DNA of 57,309 nt, from contig CAMPJJ010000024.1 of NCBI GenBank assembly GCA_946886855.1, forward strand, positions 1 to 57,309, given 5' to 3'. Below are positions 7,375 through 16,196 of the stretch, piece after piece. The notes under the pieces were generated by a model. That model made no database searches. It was given only the letters and a program-made list of their open reading frames with translations, and had not been told where the DNA came from. The translations under genes and the position numbers were made by a program. Source of the DNA: an uncultured Roseateles sp. (GTDB lineage Bacteria > Pseudomonadota > Gammaproteobacteria > Burkholderiales > Burkholderiaceae). Position 1 is the first letter of the stretch, and every line of letters starts with the position of its first letter.

Positions 7375-8046
7375 ATGACCGCTCGTTCCCTCCTCGTCGA
7401 CCGCCCCCAGACTCTGGGCGAAGAGATCGCCAACACCATCAGTCACGGGCTGGGTGCTTTGCTGGCCATCGCGGCCCTGCCCATCCTCGTGATCCGCGCG
7501 ATGAACCACGGCGCGGCCGCGGACGTCGCCGCTGCCGCCATTTTCGCGTCCAGCGGCATCCTGCTGTATGGCATCTCGACGCTGTACCACGCCCTGCCTG
7601 CCAAGCTGGCCAACGGCCGCCTGAAGGCTTGGCTGATGCGTCTGGACCACGCCGCCATCTATGTCTTCATCGCCGGCAGCTACACGCCCTTCACGTTGGG
7701 CGTGCTGCACTCCGGGCCGGGCGTGACGCTGCTGGTCGCCGTCTGGGCCGCGGCGGCCTTCGGCGTCACGATCAAGCTGCTGAACCGGCTGCGCCATCCG
7801 CTGGTGTCGACGGCGCTCTACCTCGCCATGGGCTGGGTCGTCGTCTTCGCCATCGGGCCGCTGATCGAGCGCACCCCGGGGCCGGGTCTTGCGCTGCTGG
7901 TCGCCGGCGGCCTCAGCTACACGCTGGGCGCGGTCGTCTTCCTGCTCGACAACAAGCTGCGCTACGCCCACTTCGTCTGGCACCTGTTCGTGCTGGGCGG
8001 CAGCGTGTGCCACTTCTTCGCCGCGCTGTTCTACGCGTACGCCTGA
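7375..8046 (+). CDS. trhA: Hemolysin III / TrhA-family integral membrane protein
   Basis: 223 aa from ATG 7375 (the longer frame from 7165 overlaps the divergent GrpB gene). About seven membrane helices are visible. Family signatures are EEIANTISHGLGALLAIAALP at the N-terminus, the helix-2 motif SSGILLYGISTLYHA, LMRLDHAAIYVFIAGSYTPF in the middle and the C-terminal FVWHLFVLGGSVCHFFA. The histidines and Asp in SHG, YHA, LDH and WHLF..CHFF match the putative metal site of the PAQR superfamily. The role in bacteria is uncertain: membrane lipid homeostasis is reported for some relatives, and hemolysis is a historic label. Confidence 0.88.
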   Translation: MTARSLLVDRPQTLGEEIANTISHGLGALLAIAALPILVIRAMNHGAAADVAAAAIFASSGILLYGISTLYHALPAKLANGRLKAWLMRLDHAAIYVFIAGSYTPFTLGVLHSGPGVTLLVAVWAAAAFGVTIKLLNRLRHPLVSTALYLAMGWVVVFAIGPLIERTPGPGLALLVAGGLSYTLGAVVFLLDNKLRYAHFVWHLFVLGGSVCHFFAALFYAYA

Positions 8047-8079
8047 TGCCAACGCGCCGCGCGTCCTCGACGGCGGCCC

Positions 8080-10563
8080 TCACGGCAAGGTCGCCCGGAT
8101 CAACTGGCGATCCGACATCAGCACCAGCTGCTTGACGCCCACCGCCGCGAAGGCCCAGCTCGCGTCGATGCCGATGCGCGGATCGCTGCCGAAGACGAGC
8201 CGCTGCCCCGCCTGCACCAGCACCGTCATCGCGCCGGTCGCCGGATCCAGGCTCGCCAGGTCGCCGGCCAGCGTGATGACGTAGATGTTGCCCGCGGGAT
8301 CGACCGCGAGGCGCCGCGCTTTCGCCGGCAGCGTGCGGACCGTGCCGTCTGGCTCGATGCGGCGCACCGTGGGCGTGTCGCCGCGGCCGCCGTCGAGCAG
8401 CCACATCGTGCCGTCGGGCGACAGCGCCAGATCCAGCGGCATCGTGAAGCGCGCGGTCGCCCGCGTGCCGTCGTCCGTCCCCCGCTCCTTCATCACGCCG
8501 GCATACGTGCTGACGTTGCCGGCCGGATCGATCCGGCGGATGGCGTAGTTCTGCGAATCGGACGCGTACAGGTCGCCGTTGGCCGCGCGGGCAAGACCCG
8601 TGATGTTGGTGAACTTCGCGGTCGCGCCGGGACCGTCGACCGCGCCCTGCCCCTGTCCTGACGGGTCGCCGTAGAACGACGGCGTCCCGGCGATCGTGCG
8701 TGCCGTGTTCGTCGAGTCGATCGTGCGGACGGTCGAGAGGTCGGAGAAGTAGATCGTCCCGTCGGGACCGACCACCATCGTCTGATCCGCCGTGACCACG
8801 TCGGCGGCGCTGCCCTTGCCGTCGATGGTGCCGGCGCCGATCAGCCCGATGACGGGGCTCACGGCGCCGCTGGTCGCGATGCGGCGCACCGCCCTGCGCG
8901 TCCCCACGACCAGTCCGCCGTCCGGCGACGCCGCCACCGAGATGTTGCCGGTGAATTGGGCGGGCCCGCCGTCGGTGGCGTCATCCGCGAACGAGGAGAA
9001 GGGCACTTGCGCGAGCACGCCCGTGCCGGGCGACTTGTTGTCGAAGCCGAAGACGTTGGCAATGGCCAGCGAGGTGATCAGGCCGTCCGGATCGACGCGG
9101 CGCACCGCCCCCAGATAGAAGGTGGTTTCCGTGATCAGCAGCCCGCCGTCCGGCATGGGGACCAGGCCGCCGCTGTGGAAGCCCGTCTCCAGCGAGCCCA
9201 CGCCGCGCGGGCCGTCCCTGGGGACCGTCACGCCGACGGTGCCCGCCATGGTCGTGACAACCCCGGTCGCGGTGTCGAGCTTGCGCACCAGACCCGCGCC
9301 GTCGCGGATGTAGAGCGTGCTCCCGGACAACGCGATGTGCTCCGGCAGGACGATGGTCGCCGCCAGTCCCGCGCCGTCCATGGAAGCGGTGATCGAGCTG
9401 GAGCCGCTGCCCGCCACCGTGCCGACGCTGCCGGCCGCGTTGCCATTGCGGGAGATGCGGCGGATGCGGCCGTCGAAGTCGGCCACGTAGACGGTGCCGT
9501 CGCCGGCGACCGCGAGCCCCGAAGGATGGTTGAACTTCGCCGTGCCGGCGGCACCGTCGACGTAACCCGCCGAGCCCGGCGTACCGGCATAGGTGGTCAC
9601 GACGCCGGCCGTCGTGACGCGGCGGATCACCTGGTTGCTCCGGTCCGCGACGTAGAGATCGCCGTCCGGCCCGAGGGCGATGGCGCTCGGCAGGTAGAAC
9701 CTGGCCGCGCTGCCCGTGCCCTCGGCATTGCCGAACTGGCCCGGCGAGCCCGCGATCGTCGTCACGGCGCCATCGGTGCCGATGCGGCGGATCACGTAAC
9801 CGTAGCGCTCGGTGACGTAGAGCGTGCCGTCGGCGGCGGCCGTGATCCCGTAGGGCAGGTTGAAGCGCGCCGCCGCGCCCACGCCGTCGACCGTGGCGCC
9901 GGTGAAGTCGGCGACGTCGCCGGCGATCGGCGTGATCGACTGCAGGTCCGCCGACATCCGTGCCACCGAATTCCCCGTGACGAACGCATAGCTTCCCGAG
10001 GCTTCCCGGACGATGCCCCGCGAGAAGGACAGCGGCGCCTGATGGCGCAGCCCGGTCACCAGCACCGGCGACAGCACGCTGACCGCGGGACTGCTCACCA
10101 TCAGCGTGACCGTCGTGCTGGTGGTCGCGCTCTCGCCGCCGCAGTCGAGCGCGGCACGGAACTTCGCGCCGTTGTCGGCGACGGCGGTGGTGAGCGCGTA
10201 GCTCGGCGTCGTCGCCGACGCGATCGCGACGAACGTGCCGTCCGCGCCCAGGTTGCGCTGCCACTGGACATTGAGCCTGCCGCTGCTGCAGGTGGCGGCG
10301 ACGACGAAGGTCGCCTGCGCGCCCGCGACGACCGAGGCGTCCGCAGGCTGCTGGGTGATGGTCAGCACCGGCGGCGTGACCACGGGGGGCGTGACGACCG
10401 GCGGTGTGACGGGCGGCGTCACCACGGGCGGCGCCGTCGGCGCGGCGCCATCGGGAGACGCCGGATCGCCACCGCCCCCGCAGGCGACGAGGAGGACACC
10501 AAGCACGGCGACGAGGGCGGCATGCAACCGCCGCTCCACCGGGAACCAGTCAACACTGAACAT
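8080..10563 (-). CDS. NHL-repeat beta-propeller lipoprotein with an Ig-like domain
   Basis: 827 aa from ATG 10563, with GGAG five bases upstream. Residues 1-28 form a lipoprotein signal with Cys28 in LLVACGGGG. A Pro/Val linker (about 43-66, VTPPV repeats) is encoded by near-identical 15-bp units. An Ig-like domain follows (about 67-155: ITQQPADASVVAGAQATF, WQRNLGADG). The rest is NHL-type repeats, e.g. ALGPDGDLYVADRSNQVIRR, VAGDGTVYVADFDGRIRR and AANGDLYASDSQNYAIRR, enough for one long or two propellers. Such proteins are periplasmic or surface-anchored, and the propeller likely binds a ligand or protein. No catalytic motif was noticed. It is transcribed alone, divergently from the membrane protein at 10816. 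Confidence 0.88.
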   Translation of the reverse strand: MFSVDWFPVERRLHAALVAVLGVLLVACGGGGDPASPDGAAPTAPPVVTPPVTPPVVTPPVVTPPVLTITQQPADASVVAGAQATFVVAATCSSGRLNVQWQRNLGADGTFVAIASATTPSYALTTAVADNGAKFRAALDCGGESATTSTTVTLMVSSPAVSVLSPVLVTGLRHQAPLSFSRGIVREASGSYAFVTGNSVARMSADLQSITPIAGDVADFTGATVDGVGAAARFNLPYGITAAADGTLYVTERYGYVIRRIGTDGAVTTIAGSPGQFGNAEGTGSAARFYLPSAIALGPDGDLYVADRSNQVIRRVTTAGVVTTYAGTPGSAGYVDGAAGTAKFNHPSGLAVAGDGTVYVADFDGRIRRISRNGNAAGSVGTVAGSGSSSITASMDGAGLAATIVLPEHIALSGSTLYIRDGAGLVRKLDTATGVVTTMAGTVGVTVPRDGPRGVGSLETGFHSGGLVPMPDGGLLITETTFYLGAVRRVDPDGLITSLAIANVFGFDNKSPGTGVLAQVPFSSFADDATDGGPAQFTGNISVAASPDGGLVVGTRRAVRRIATSGAVSPVIGLIGAGTIDGKGSAADVVTADQTMVVGPDGTIYFSDLSTVRTIDSTNTARTIAGTPSFYGDPSGQGQGAVDGPGATAKFTNITGLARAANGDLYASDSQNYAIRRIDPAGNVSTYAGVMKERGTDDGTRATARFTMPLDLALSPDGTMWLLDGGRGDTPTVRRIEPDGTVRTLPAKARRLAVDPAGNIYVITLAGDLASLDPATGAMTVLVQAGQRLVFGSDPRIGIDASWAFAAVGVKQLVLMSDRQLIRATLP
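10367..10435 (-). repeat. 15-bp coding tandem repeat (VTPPV linker)
   Basis: There are three 15-bp units at 10367-10411 (plus-strand form ACCGGCGGCGTGACC with few substitutions), then a 12-bp and another 12-bp derivative. They encode the Pro/Val/Thr spacer between the lipidated Cys and the Ig-like domain. Unit lengths are multiples of three, so copy changes would alter only spacer length. Confidence 0.75.
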
Positions 10564-10815
10564 GGCAACTCCGCAATGACGAGAAGGGAGCGCCGCGTCG
10601 TCACACCATCACACCATCACACAGTCATTCCGACGCAGCGCCTGCTACCCCACTGAACGAAGTTCCGGACCTGCGCCGGACACGCGGCGGGCGCTGCAGG
10701 CCGATGTCCTTGTCCCTTGCTTGAGGGTCGAGGCCGCTGTCCGTCCCCGGCCGCCCACCTCGTTCACCTGGGCAGGACGGCGTGATTTCTCCCGCCGTCT
10801 CCAAGGGGGAGCGCG

Positions 10816-11664
10816 ATGGACGAGTTGTTCAAGGCCTTGCTGACGGCGGGCACGGTGTTGCTGGTGATGGCGGCGGCGCGACACGGCGGCCGACGAGTGG
10901 CAGGTCTTGTCGCCGCGCTGCCGACGATCACGGCGCCGACGTTGGCCTGGCTGGCGCACGACGAGGGCATGAGCTTCGCGATCAGCGCCGCGATCGGCAG
11001 CGTCGCCGCCTGCGCGGTGCTGGCGGTCTTCGCGCTGGGTTATGCGCGTGCCGCGCGTCACGGGGGCGGCGCCCTGGCGCTGGCTTGCGGGCTGGGCGGT
11101 GCATTGACGATGGCGCTGCCGGCCAAGGCGGCCAGCACCGATCTGGGCGCCGCGCTGATGCTGGCGCTCGGCAGTTGCGCCCTCGCCTTCGTGGCGATGC
11201 CCCGGCTCGGGGCGGAGATCGTGGCGAACGGGCGGCCCGATGGCGCGACATGGCGCTCGATGGGAATCGTCGCCGCGATGGCGGGCGCGCTCACCGCGAT
11301 CGCGACGCTCTTCGGCCCCGCCCTCGGCGGCTTCGCCGCCGGCCTGCTGTCCTCGCTGCCGCTGATCACCGGCCCCGTCGCCATGGCGGAACACGCCCAG
11401 GGCGGCCATCGCGCCGCCGCGCATTTCCTGCGCGGCTATGTCGGCGGACTCTTCGGCAAGGCGGCCTTCGGCACCCTGTTCGTCCTGCTCGCGCCCCGCA
11501 CCGGGGCCCTCGCGGCCTTGACGCTCGCCTGCGCCTGCGCGTGCCTGCTGTCCACCCTGCGGTGGCGTCTGCCGTCGCTGGGCCTGGCCCTGCCTTCGCT
11601 GCGGCCGATGCGTTCCATGCTCCCGATGCGCCCCCTGTCCCGGGCTGCGCGCCGGGCGGAGTGA
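10816..11664 (+). CDS. Integral membrane protein with an internal duplication
   Basis: 282 aa with about nine hydrophobic segments, starting at ATG 10816 after a GGGGGAG ribosome site. Two copies of one motif are seen: RRVAGLVAALPTITAP at about 26-41 and GGFAAGLLSSLPLITGP at about 171-187, about 144 residues apart. Each is followed by a short polar turn with an acidic residue (HDEG; EHAQGG). This indicates an inverted or direct repeat architecture common in transporters and small-molecule exporters. A distant likeness to GlpM-type proteins is possible, but I cannot assign a family. The C-terminus is basic and cytoplasmic-looking. Confidence 0.72.
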   Translation: MDELFKALLTAGTVLLVMAAARHGGRRVAGLVAALPTITAPTLAWLAHDEGMSFAISAAIGSVAACAVLAVFALGYARAARHGGGALALACGLGGALTMALPAKAASTDLGAALMLALGSCALAFVAMPRLGAEIVANGRPDGATWRSMGIVAAMAGALTAIATLFGPALGGFAAGLLSSLPLITGPVAMAEHAQGGHRAAAHFLRGYVGGLFGKAAFGTLFVLLAPRTGALAALTLACACACLLSTLRWRLPSLGLALPSLRPMRSMLPMRPLSRAARRAE

Positions 11665-11701
11665 CACGAGATGACACCAACCCGGCAGGACTTGGGGACG
11701 C

Positions 11702-11721
11702 CCGGCGGGACGGACCGCCGG
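11702..11721 (+). terminator. Short GC hairpin between the membrane protein and sigma genes
   Basis: CCGGCGG and CCGCCGG pair perfectly around GACGGA. It lies 38 nt after the membrane-protein stop and 52 nt before the sigma-factor start. No T-tract follows, so terminator function is uncertain. Confidence 0.3.
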
Positions 11722-11773
11722 AAGCCCGCGCTACCATCGCCGTCACCAACCTCGTTTTGGACGGAAGCACGGC

Positions 11774-12328
11774 ATGGGGGAAGTGACGCAGTTGATCGGA
11801 CGGGCGCGCGAAGGCGACCGCGAGGCCTTCGACAGGATCTTCGAGCTGCTCTATCCCGAGCTCCGGCAAGTGGCCCACCGGCGCCTGTCGCGCGGCTCCG
11901 GGAACGACCTGATGGCGACGACGGCCCTGGTCAACGAGTGCTACCTCAAGTTCCTCCAGCGCGACACGCTGACGCCTTCGGACCGCGGGCATTTCCTGGC
12001 CTATGCGGCGACGGTGATGCGATCGATCATCGTCGACGCCGCGCGTCAGGCGAAGACCGACCGCCGCGGCGGCGACGCCGAGCAGGTGACGTTGAACTCC
12101 GAGCTGATCGGCGGCCTGCCCGCCGCGTCCGACGAGATCCTGGCCGTGCATGCGGCGCTGGAGGACCTCGGCCGCGTCGACGAGCGGCTGGGCCGCGTGG
12201 TCGAGATGCGCTACTTCGGCGGCCTGGAGGACGAGGAGATCGCCGAGGCGCTGGGACTGTCCGCGCGCACCGTGCGCCGCGACTGGGACAAGGCCCGGCT
12301 GCTGCTCGCGCACGCGCTGCGCGACTGA
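11774..12328 (+). CDS. ECF RNA polymerase sigma factor of the Ser/Thr-kinase-linked type
   Basis: 184 aa. Region 2 is seen in FDRIFELLYPELRQVAHRRLSRG and FLAYAATVMRSIIVDAARQ, and region 4 in EMRYFGGLEDEEIAEALGLSARTVRRDW, a helix-turn-helix that would read the -35. The long sequence TTALVNECYLKFLQ between regions is characteristic of the PF07638 sigma-ECF group, whose genes usually sit next to a Ser/Thr kinase instead of an anti-sigma factor. That is the case here, with the kinase gene starting 40 nt downstream. Activity is probably controlled by phosphorylation. Its targets are unknown; the envelope genes immediately downstream are an obvious possibility. Confidence 0.9.
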   Translation: MGEVTQLIGRAREGDREAFDRIFELLYPELRQVAHRRLSRGSGNDLMATTALVNECYLKFLQRDTLTPSDRGHFLAYAATVMRSIIVDAARQAKTDRRGGDAEQVTLNSELIGGLPAASDEILAVHAALEDLGRVDERLGRVVEMRYFGGLEDEEIAEALGLSARTVRRDWDKARLLLAHALRD

Positions 12329-12368
12329 CGATGCCGTCGCGGTCCGTCATGGCGCGGGGGATGACGGC

Positions 12369-15300
12369 ATGACGACCCTCTCCCGATTCGAAGGCGACTG
12401 GCCCGCGATCAGCGCCCTGCTGGACGAGGCGCTCAACCTGTCCCGGCCGGCGCGCGAGGCCTGGCTCGAAGGCCTGATCGGCGAACACGCCGTGCATCGC
12501 GAGGCGCTGCGCGCCCTGCTCGCGCATCAGGCCGAGGTGGAGACCGACGATTTCCTCGACACGCTGCCGCGGCTCTTCTCGGCGGAGGCACCCGCCGGCG
12601 GGCTCGGGCCCTTCGACGGCGTCGCGCCGGGGAGCAGCGTCGGCGCTTACCGGCTGATCGACCCGATCGGTCGCGGCGGCATGGGCTCGGTGTGGCTGGC
12701 GGAGCGGTCGGACGGCCTGATGCACCGCCGGGTGGCGCTGAAGCTGCCGCGCATCGTCTGGGGCGACAGCCTCGCCGAACGGATGGATCGGGAACGGGAG
12801 ATCCTCGAGACTCTCGAGCACGAACACATCGCGCGCCTGTACGACGCCGGCATCGACGCGCACGGCCGGCCGTTCCTCGCGATGGAACACGTCGACGGCG
12901 TGCCGATCGACGCGTACTGCCGCGCGCATGCGCTGTCGCTGGGGGAGCGCGTGGCGCTGCTGCTGCAGGTGATGGCGGCGGTCGGGCATGCCCATGCGCG
13001 GCTGGTCGTCCATCGCGACCTGAAGCCGGGCAACATCCTCGTGACGCGCGAGGGCCAGGTGAAGCTGCTGGACTTCGGCATCGCCAAGCTGCTCGAGGGC
13101 GACCGCACGAGGCGCACCGCGTTGACCGAGCTCTCGGGCCGCGCGCTGACGCTCGACTATGCGAGTCCCGAGCAGATCCGCGGCGACCCGCTGGGCACGG
13201 CGAGCGACGTCTACAGCATGGGCGTGGTCGCGTACGAGCTGCTGGCCGGCGTACGCCCGTACCGCCTCAAGCGCGGCAGCGCGGCCGAGCTGGAGGAAGT
13301 GATCGAAGCCGCGGAAGTGCCGATGGCCAGCGGCATCGCCCTCGCCATCGGCCCCGGCGACAGCGACCCCGGCGCGGATCGCGCACTGCGCCGGCAGCTG
13401 CGCGGCGACCTCGATGCCATCCTGAACCACGCGCTGAAGAAGTCGCCCGCCGATCGGTATCCGACGATGGAAGCCTTCGCGCAGGACCTGCGCCGCTGGC
13501 TGGCGGGCGAGCCGGTCCAGGCCAGGCCCGATGGATGGGCCTATCGCGCGGCCAAGCTCGTCCGACGGCACCGGCTGCCGGTGGCGGCGGGCGCCGTCGC
13601 GGCCATGGCCCTGCTGGGCGGCGCCTCGGTCGCGCTGTGGCAGGCGCACCAGGCGGGACTGCAGACGCAGCGTGCGCAGGCCGAGGCCGCCACCGCGCGT
13701 GCCGTGCAGGACTTCCTGGAGGGCGTGTTCCGCGCGAATTCCGCCGACCAGGCCAATCCGGCCAAGGCGCGCGACACGACCGCGCGCGAACTGCTGGACC
13801 GCGGCGCCGAGCGCATCAACGCCGAGCTCAAGGACGCGCCCGCGGCGCGACTGCGGCTGCTGACGGTGCTGGCCTCGATGTACCAGGACCTGGGCTTGAA
13901 CGCGCGCGAGGTCGATCTGCAGCGCCAGCGCCTGGGCGTGGCGCGCGAGTTGCACGGACCGGCGAGCGATGAGGCCGTGCTCGCGATGGCGGCGCTGGCG
14001 AACGCGCTCGCGCTGGACACCCAGCGCGACGAAGCCGCCTCGCTGTTGAAGGATGCGACGGCCATCCTCGACGCGCGACAGGACACCAGCTCGCCGACGC
14101 GGCTGCAGGTCGAGATCGGACAGGCGTCGCTGAACCGGCGCGTCAAGCCGGAAGTGGCGATGGCCTTCGCCGAACGCGCGCTGGCGATCGCGCGACGGGG
14201 CAGCACCGCCCGCAACGCCAGCGCCGGGGCCGACGGCGATACCGTCGTCAACGGCGGCTCCCGGGCCAACGCCGACCTGCTGATGGTGCTGCGCATCCTT
14301 GGCGACGCGGCGTTGTTCAACAAATCCTTCGAGCGCGCGGAGACCGCGTATGCGCAGGCCGTGCAGCTCTGCGAGGCGAACCCGCCGCTGGGCGCGGGCG
14401 ATCTGTCGCTGATCTACGGATTCCTCGGTCATGCCCAACGCGCGCAGGGTCGATACGCCGAGGCCGAAACCAGCCTGCGCAAAGGCATGGAGGCGGAGGT
14501 GACGCGCAACGCCAACCCGGTCCGCGTGGCGGAGACGCAGACGCACTACGCGATCTTCCTCAACCAGGCCGGGCGCTTCCGCGACGGCCTGGCAGCGCTC
14601 GCGCCCGCATGGCGATGGAGCGAGACCGCCGCGGCCGATCTTCCGCAGCGCCGCTGGGTGCGGATGTGGCAGGCGCGTTCGCTCGCCAGTCTCGGCCAGA
14701 CTCAGGCCGCGCTGGCCGTCAGCGGCGACGACGTCTCGGTGCTGGGGACGCCCCATCCGCCCGACGGCATGGACGAGCAGATCCTCACCGACCGTGCGCT
14801 GGCGCTGACCAGCCTCGGTCGACTGGCCGACGCGCACACGCTGCTGGAGCGCCAACGGCAGTCGACACCCGCCGGCAAACCGCCGGGGCGGCTCTACAGC
14901 CTCGCCCTGCGGCGCTGGCAGGTGCAAAGCGGTCAGGCGGAGGCAGCGCTCGCGGGCTTCCAGGCGCAGCGCGCGACGCGCAAGCTGCCGCCAGCGCCCG
15001 CAGCGAGCGAGCCCGTGGCCGAGCAGGCCGAATCCGCCTGGCTCGAACTCAACGCCGGCCATGCCGCTGTGGCGGAGGCGCAGGCCCGGCAAACGCTCGC
15101 GACGATCCGGAACGGCCGCAACGCCGACTACCAACGCGACCACGAGGCCAGCGCCACGCAGGTGCTGGGTCAGGCCTTGCTTCAGCAGCAGAAGGCCGAG
15201 GCCGCGGAACCAGTGCTGCAGGACGCCGTGCGCCTGCATCGGCTGATCTACGACCCGGCGCTCAGCCCCGCGGTGGCGGATGCGCTCAGCGCGTTGGCGC

Positions 15301-15401
15301 AGGCCCAGCGCGCGCTGCGCCGCAACGCCGAGGCCGACCGGTCGCTCGAACAGGTCCGCGCGATTCGCGCCGCTCAAGGCCAGCACGTTCAAGCGTCGTG
15401 A
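12369..15401 (+). CDS. Membrane-bound Ser/Thr protein kinase with C-terminal TPR-like sensor region
   Basis: 1010 aa from ATG 12369. Residues 1-90 are a helical N-terminus. The kinase domain (about 94-380) has an intact glycine loop (GRGGMGSV, 101-108), catalytic lysine K125 (VALKL), HRDLKPGN with D217, DFG at 235-237 and ASPEQ as activation/P+1 region, so it should be active. One membrane helix lies at about 404-424 (LPVAAGAVAAMALLGGASVALW). The remaining 580 residues are helical repeats of TPR type (e.g. YGFLGHAQRAQGRYAEAETSLRKGM) and would be periplasmic. This is the standard architecture of kinases paired with PF07638 sigma factors: envelope signals sensed by the TPRs regulate the adjacent sigma factor. 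Confidence 0.92.
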   Translation: MTTLSRFEGDWPAISALLDEALNLSRPAREAWLEGLIGEHAVHREALRALLAHQAEVETDDFLDTLPRLFSAEAPAGGLGPFDGVAPGSSVGAYRLIDPIGRGGMGSVWLAERSDGLMHRRVALKLPRIVWGDSLAERMDREREILETLEHEHIARLYDAGIDAHGRPFLAMEHVDGVPIDAYCRAHALSLGERVALLLQVMAAVGHAHARLVVHRDLKPGNILVTREGQVKLLDFGIAKLLEGDRTRRTALTELSGRALTLDYASPEQIRGDPLGTASDVYSMGVVAYELLAGVRPYRLKRGSAAELEEVIEAAEVPMASGIALAIGPGDSDPGADRALRRQLRGDLDAILNHALKKSPADRYPTMEAFAQDLRRWLAGEPVQARPDGWAYRAAKLVRRHRLPVAAGAVAAMALLGGASVALWQAHQAGLQTQRAQAEAATARAVQDFLEGVFRANSADQANPAKARDTTARELLDRGAERINAELKDAPAARLRLLTVLASMYQDLGLNAREVDLQRQRLGVARELHGPASDEAVLAMAALANALALDTQRDEAASLLKDATAILDARQDTSSPTRLQVEIGQASLNRRVKPEVAMAFAERALAIARRGSTARNASAGADGDTVVNGGSRANADLLMVLRILGDAALFNKSFERAETAYAQAVQLCEANPPLGAGDLSLIYGFLGHAQRAQGRYAEAETSLRKGMEAEVTRNANPVRVAETQTHYAIFLNQAGRFRDGLAALAPAWRWSETAAADLPQRRWVRMWQARSLASLGQTQAALAVSGDDVSVLGTPHPPDGMDEQILTDRALALTSLGRLADAHTLLERQRQSTPAGKPPGRLYSLALRRWQVQSGQAEAALAGFQAQRATRKLPPAPAASEPVAEQAESAWLELNAGHAAVAEAQARQTLATIRNGRNADYQRDHEASATQVLGQALLQQQKAEAAEPVLQDAVRLHRLIYDPALSPAVADALSALAQAQRALRRNAEADRSLEQVRAIRAAQGQHVQAS

Positions 15402-15483
15402 TCACTCGCGGCGATGTCCGCTTCGGGAGCGGGATCTCGTCATCAGGGATAGGCGGGCGAGCTTGCCCGTGGCGGAGATTCCG

Positions 15484-16128
15484 ATGCGCGTTCCGATCCC
15501 GTGGCCCGAAGCCTGGCGGCCTTTGCCCAGCGCCGTGGCGACCTCGACGGCGTATGCCGCGCTGTACACGGCCTCCAACCACATGACCAGTCTGCGCACC
15601 GACGTCGGCGCGGGTGTGTTCGCGTGGGAACGCGCCACTCCCTTCGTGGGCTGGACGGTGGTGCCCTACCTGTCGATCTGCGTCTTCTTCGCGCTCTCGT
15701 TCTTCATCGACACGGACGCCGGGCGGCAGCGCCGCCATGTGATGCGGCTGCTCATCGTGCTGGTGGTGTCGGTGCTCTGCTATGCGGCCTTCCCGCTGCG
15801 CTTCACCTTCGAGCGGCCCGCAACGCAGGGGCTGATCGGGCTCTTCTTCGAGGTGCTCGGGCATTGCGACATGCCCTACAACCGCGCGCCGTCGCTGCAC
15901 ATCGGCGTGCTGGTGCTGCTGTGGGCGCGCTTCGCGCCGGTGCTGCGCGGCGCCTGGGCCGTGGTCCTGCACGCGTGGTTCGCGCTGATCGGGGTGTCGG
16001 TGCTGACGACGTATCAGCACCATGTGATGGATGTGCCGGCGGGGGCGGCGCTGGGGGTGGTGGCGATCGTGCTCACAGGGTCGCTGCGCCAATCAGGACG
16101 AGTCCGTCCCCTACCTCCCCAAGGTTGA
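15484..16128 (+). CDS. PAP2-superfamily membrane phosphatase-like protein
   Basis: 214 aa from ATG 15484, with GGCGGAG six bases upstream. About five membrane helices. The PAP2 active-site pattern is partly visible: NRAPSLHIG (about 134-142) carries the SLH of motif 2, and TTYQHHVMDVPAG (about 179-191) carries the H-x3-D of motif 3. The basic motif 1 is less evident; the region PLRFTFERPATQG is the nearest candidate. This is the form seen in inositolphosphorylceramide-synthase-like PAP2 proteins. Substrates of the family are membrane lipid phosphates such as undecaprenyl-PP or phosphatidate. It lies between the kinase gene (82 nt) and the lipoprotein gene (68 nt) on the same strand, so a cell-envelope role is plausible. 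Confidence 0.8.
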   Translation: MRVPIPWPEAWRPLPSAVATSTAYAALYTASNHMTSLRTDVGAGVFAWERATPFVGWTVVPYLSICVFFALSFFIDTDAGRQRRHVMRLLIVLVVSVLCYAAFPLRFTFERPATQGLIGLFFEVLGHCDMPYNRAPSLHIGVLVLLWARFAPVLRGAWAVVLHAWFALIGVSVLTTYQHHVMDVPAGAALGVVAIVLTGSLRQSGRVRPLPPQG

Positions 16129-16196
16129 GGATGCGCTACAACGCCGCCAACGGAGAACATCCGAGCGGAGAACAACAACGATCGGCGGAGGGTCCC

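Noticed and set aside
10602..10625. Possible iteron-like CACACCAT repeats
   Set aside because: Only about two and a half 8-bp copies occur, in a leader region with no replication gene nearby; too few to call an origin or array.
12027..15392. Minus-strand open frame of 1121 codons over the sigma factor and kinase genes
   Set aside because: The plus strand carries intact kinase and sigma motifs; the antisense product is low-complexity Arg/Gln/Ala.
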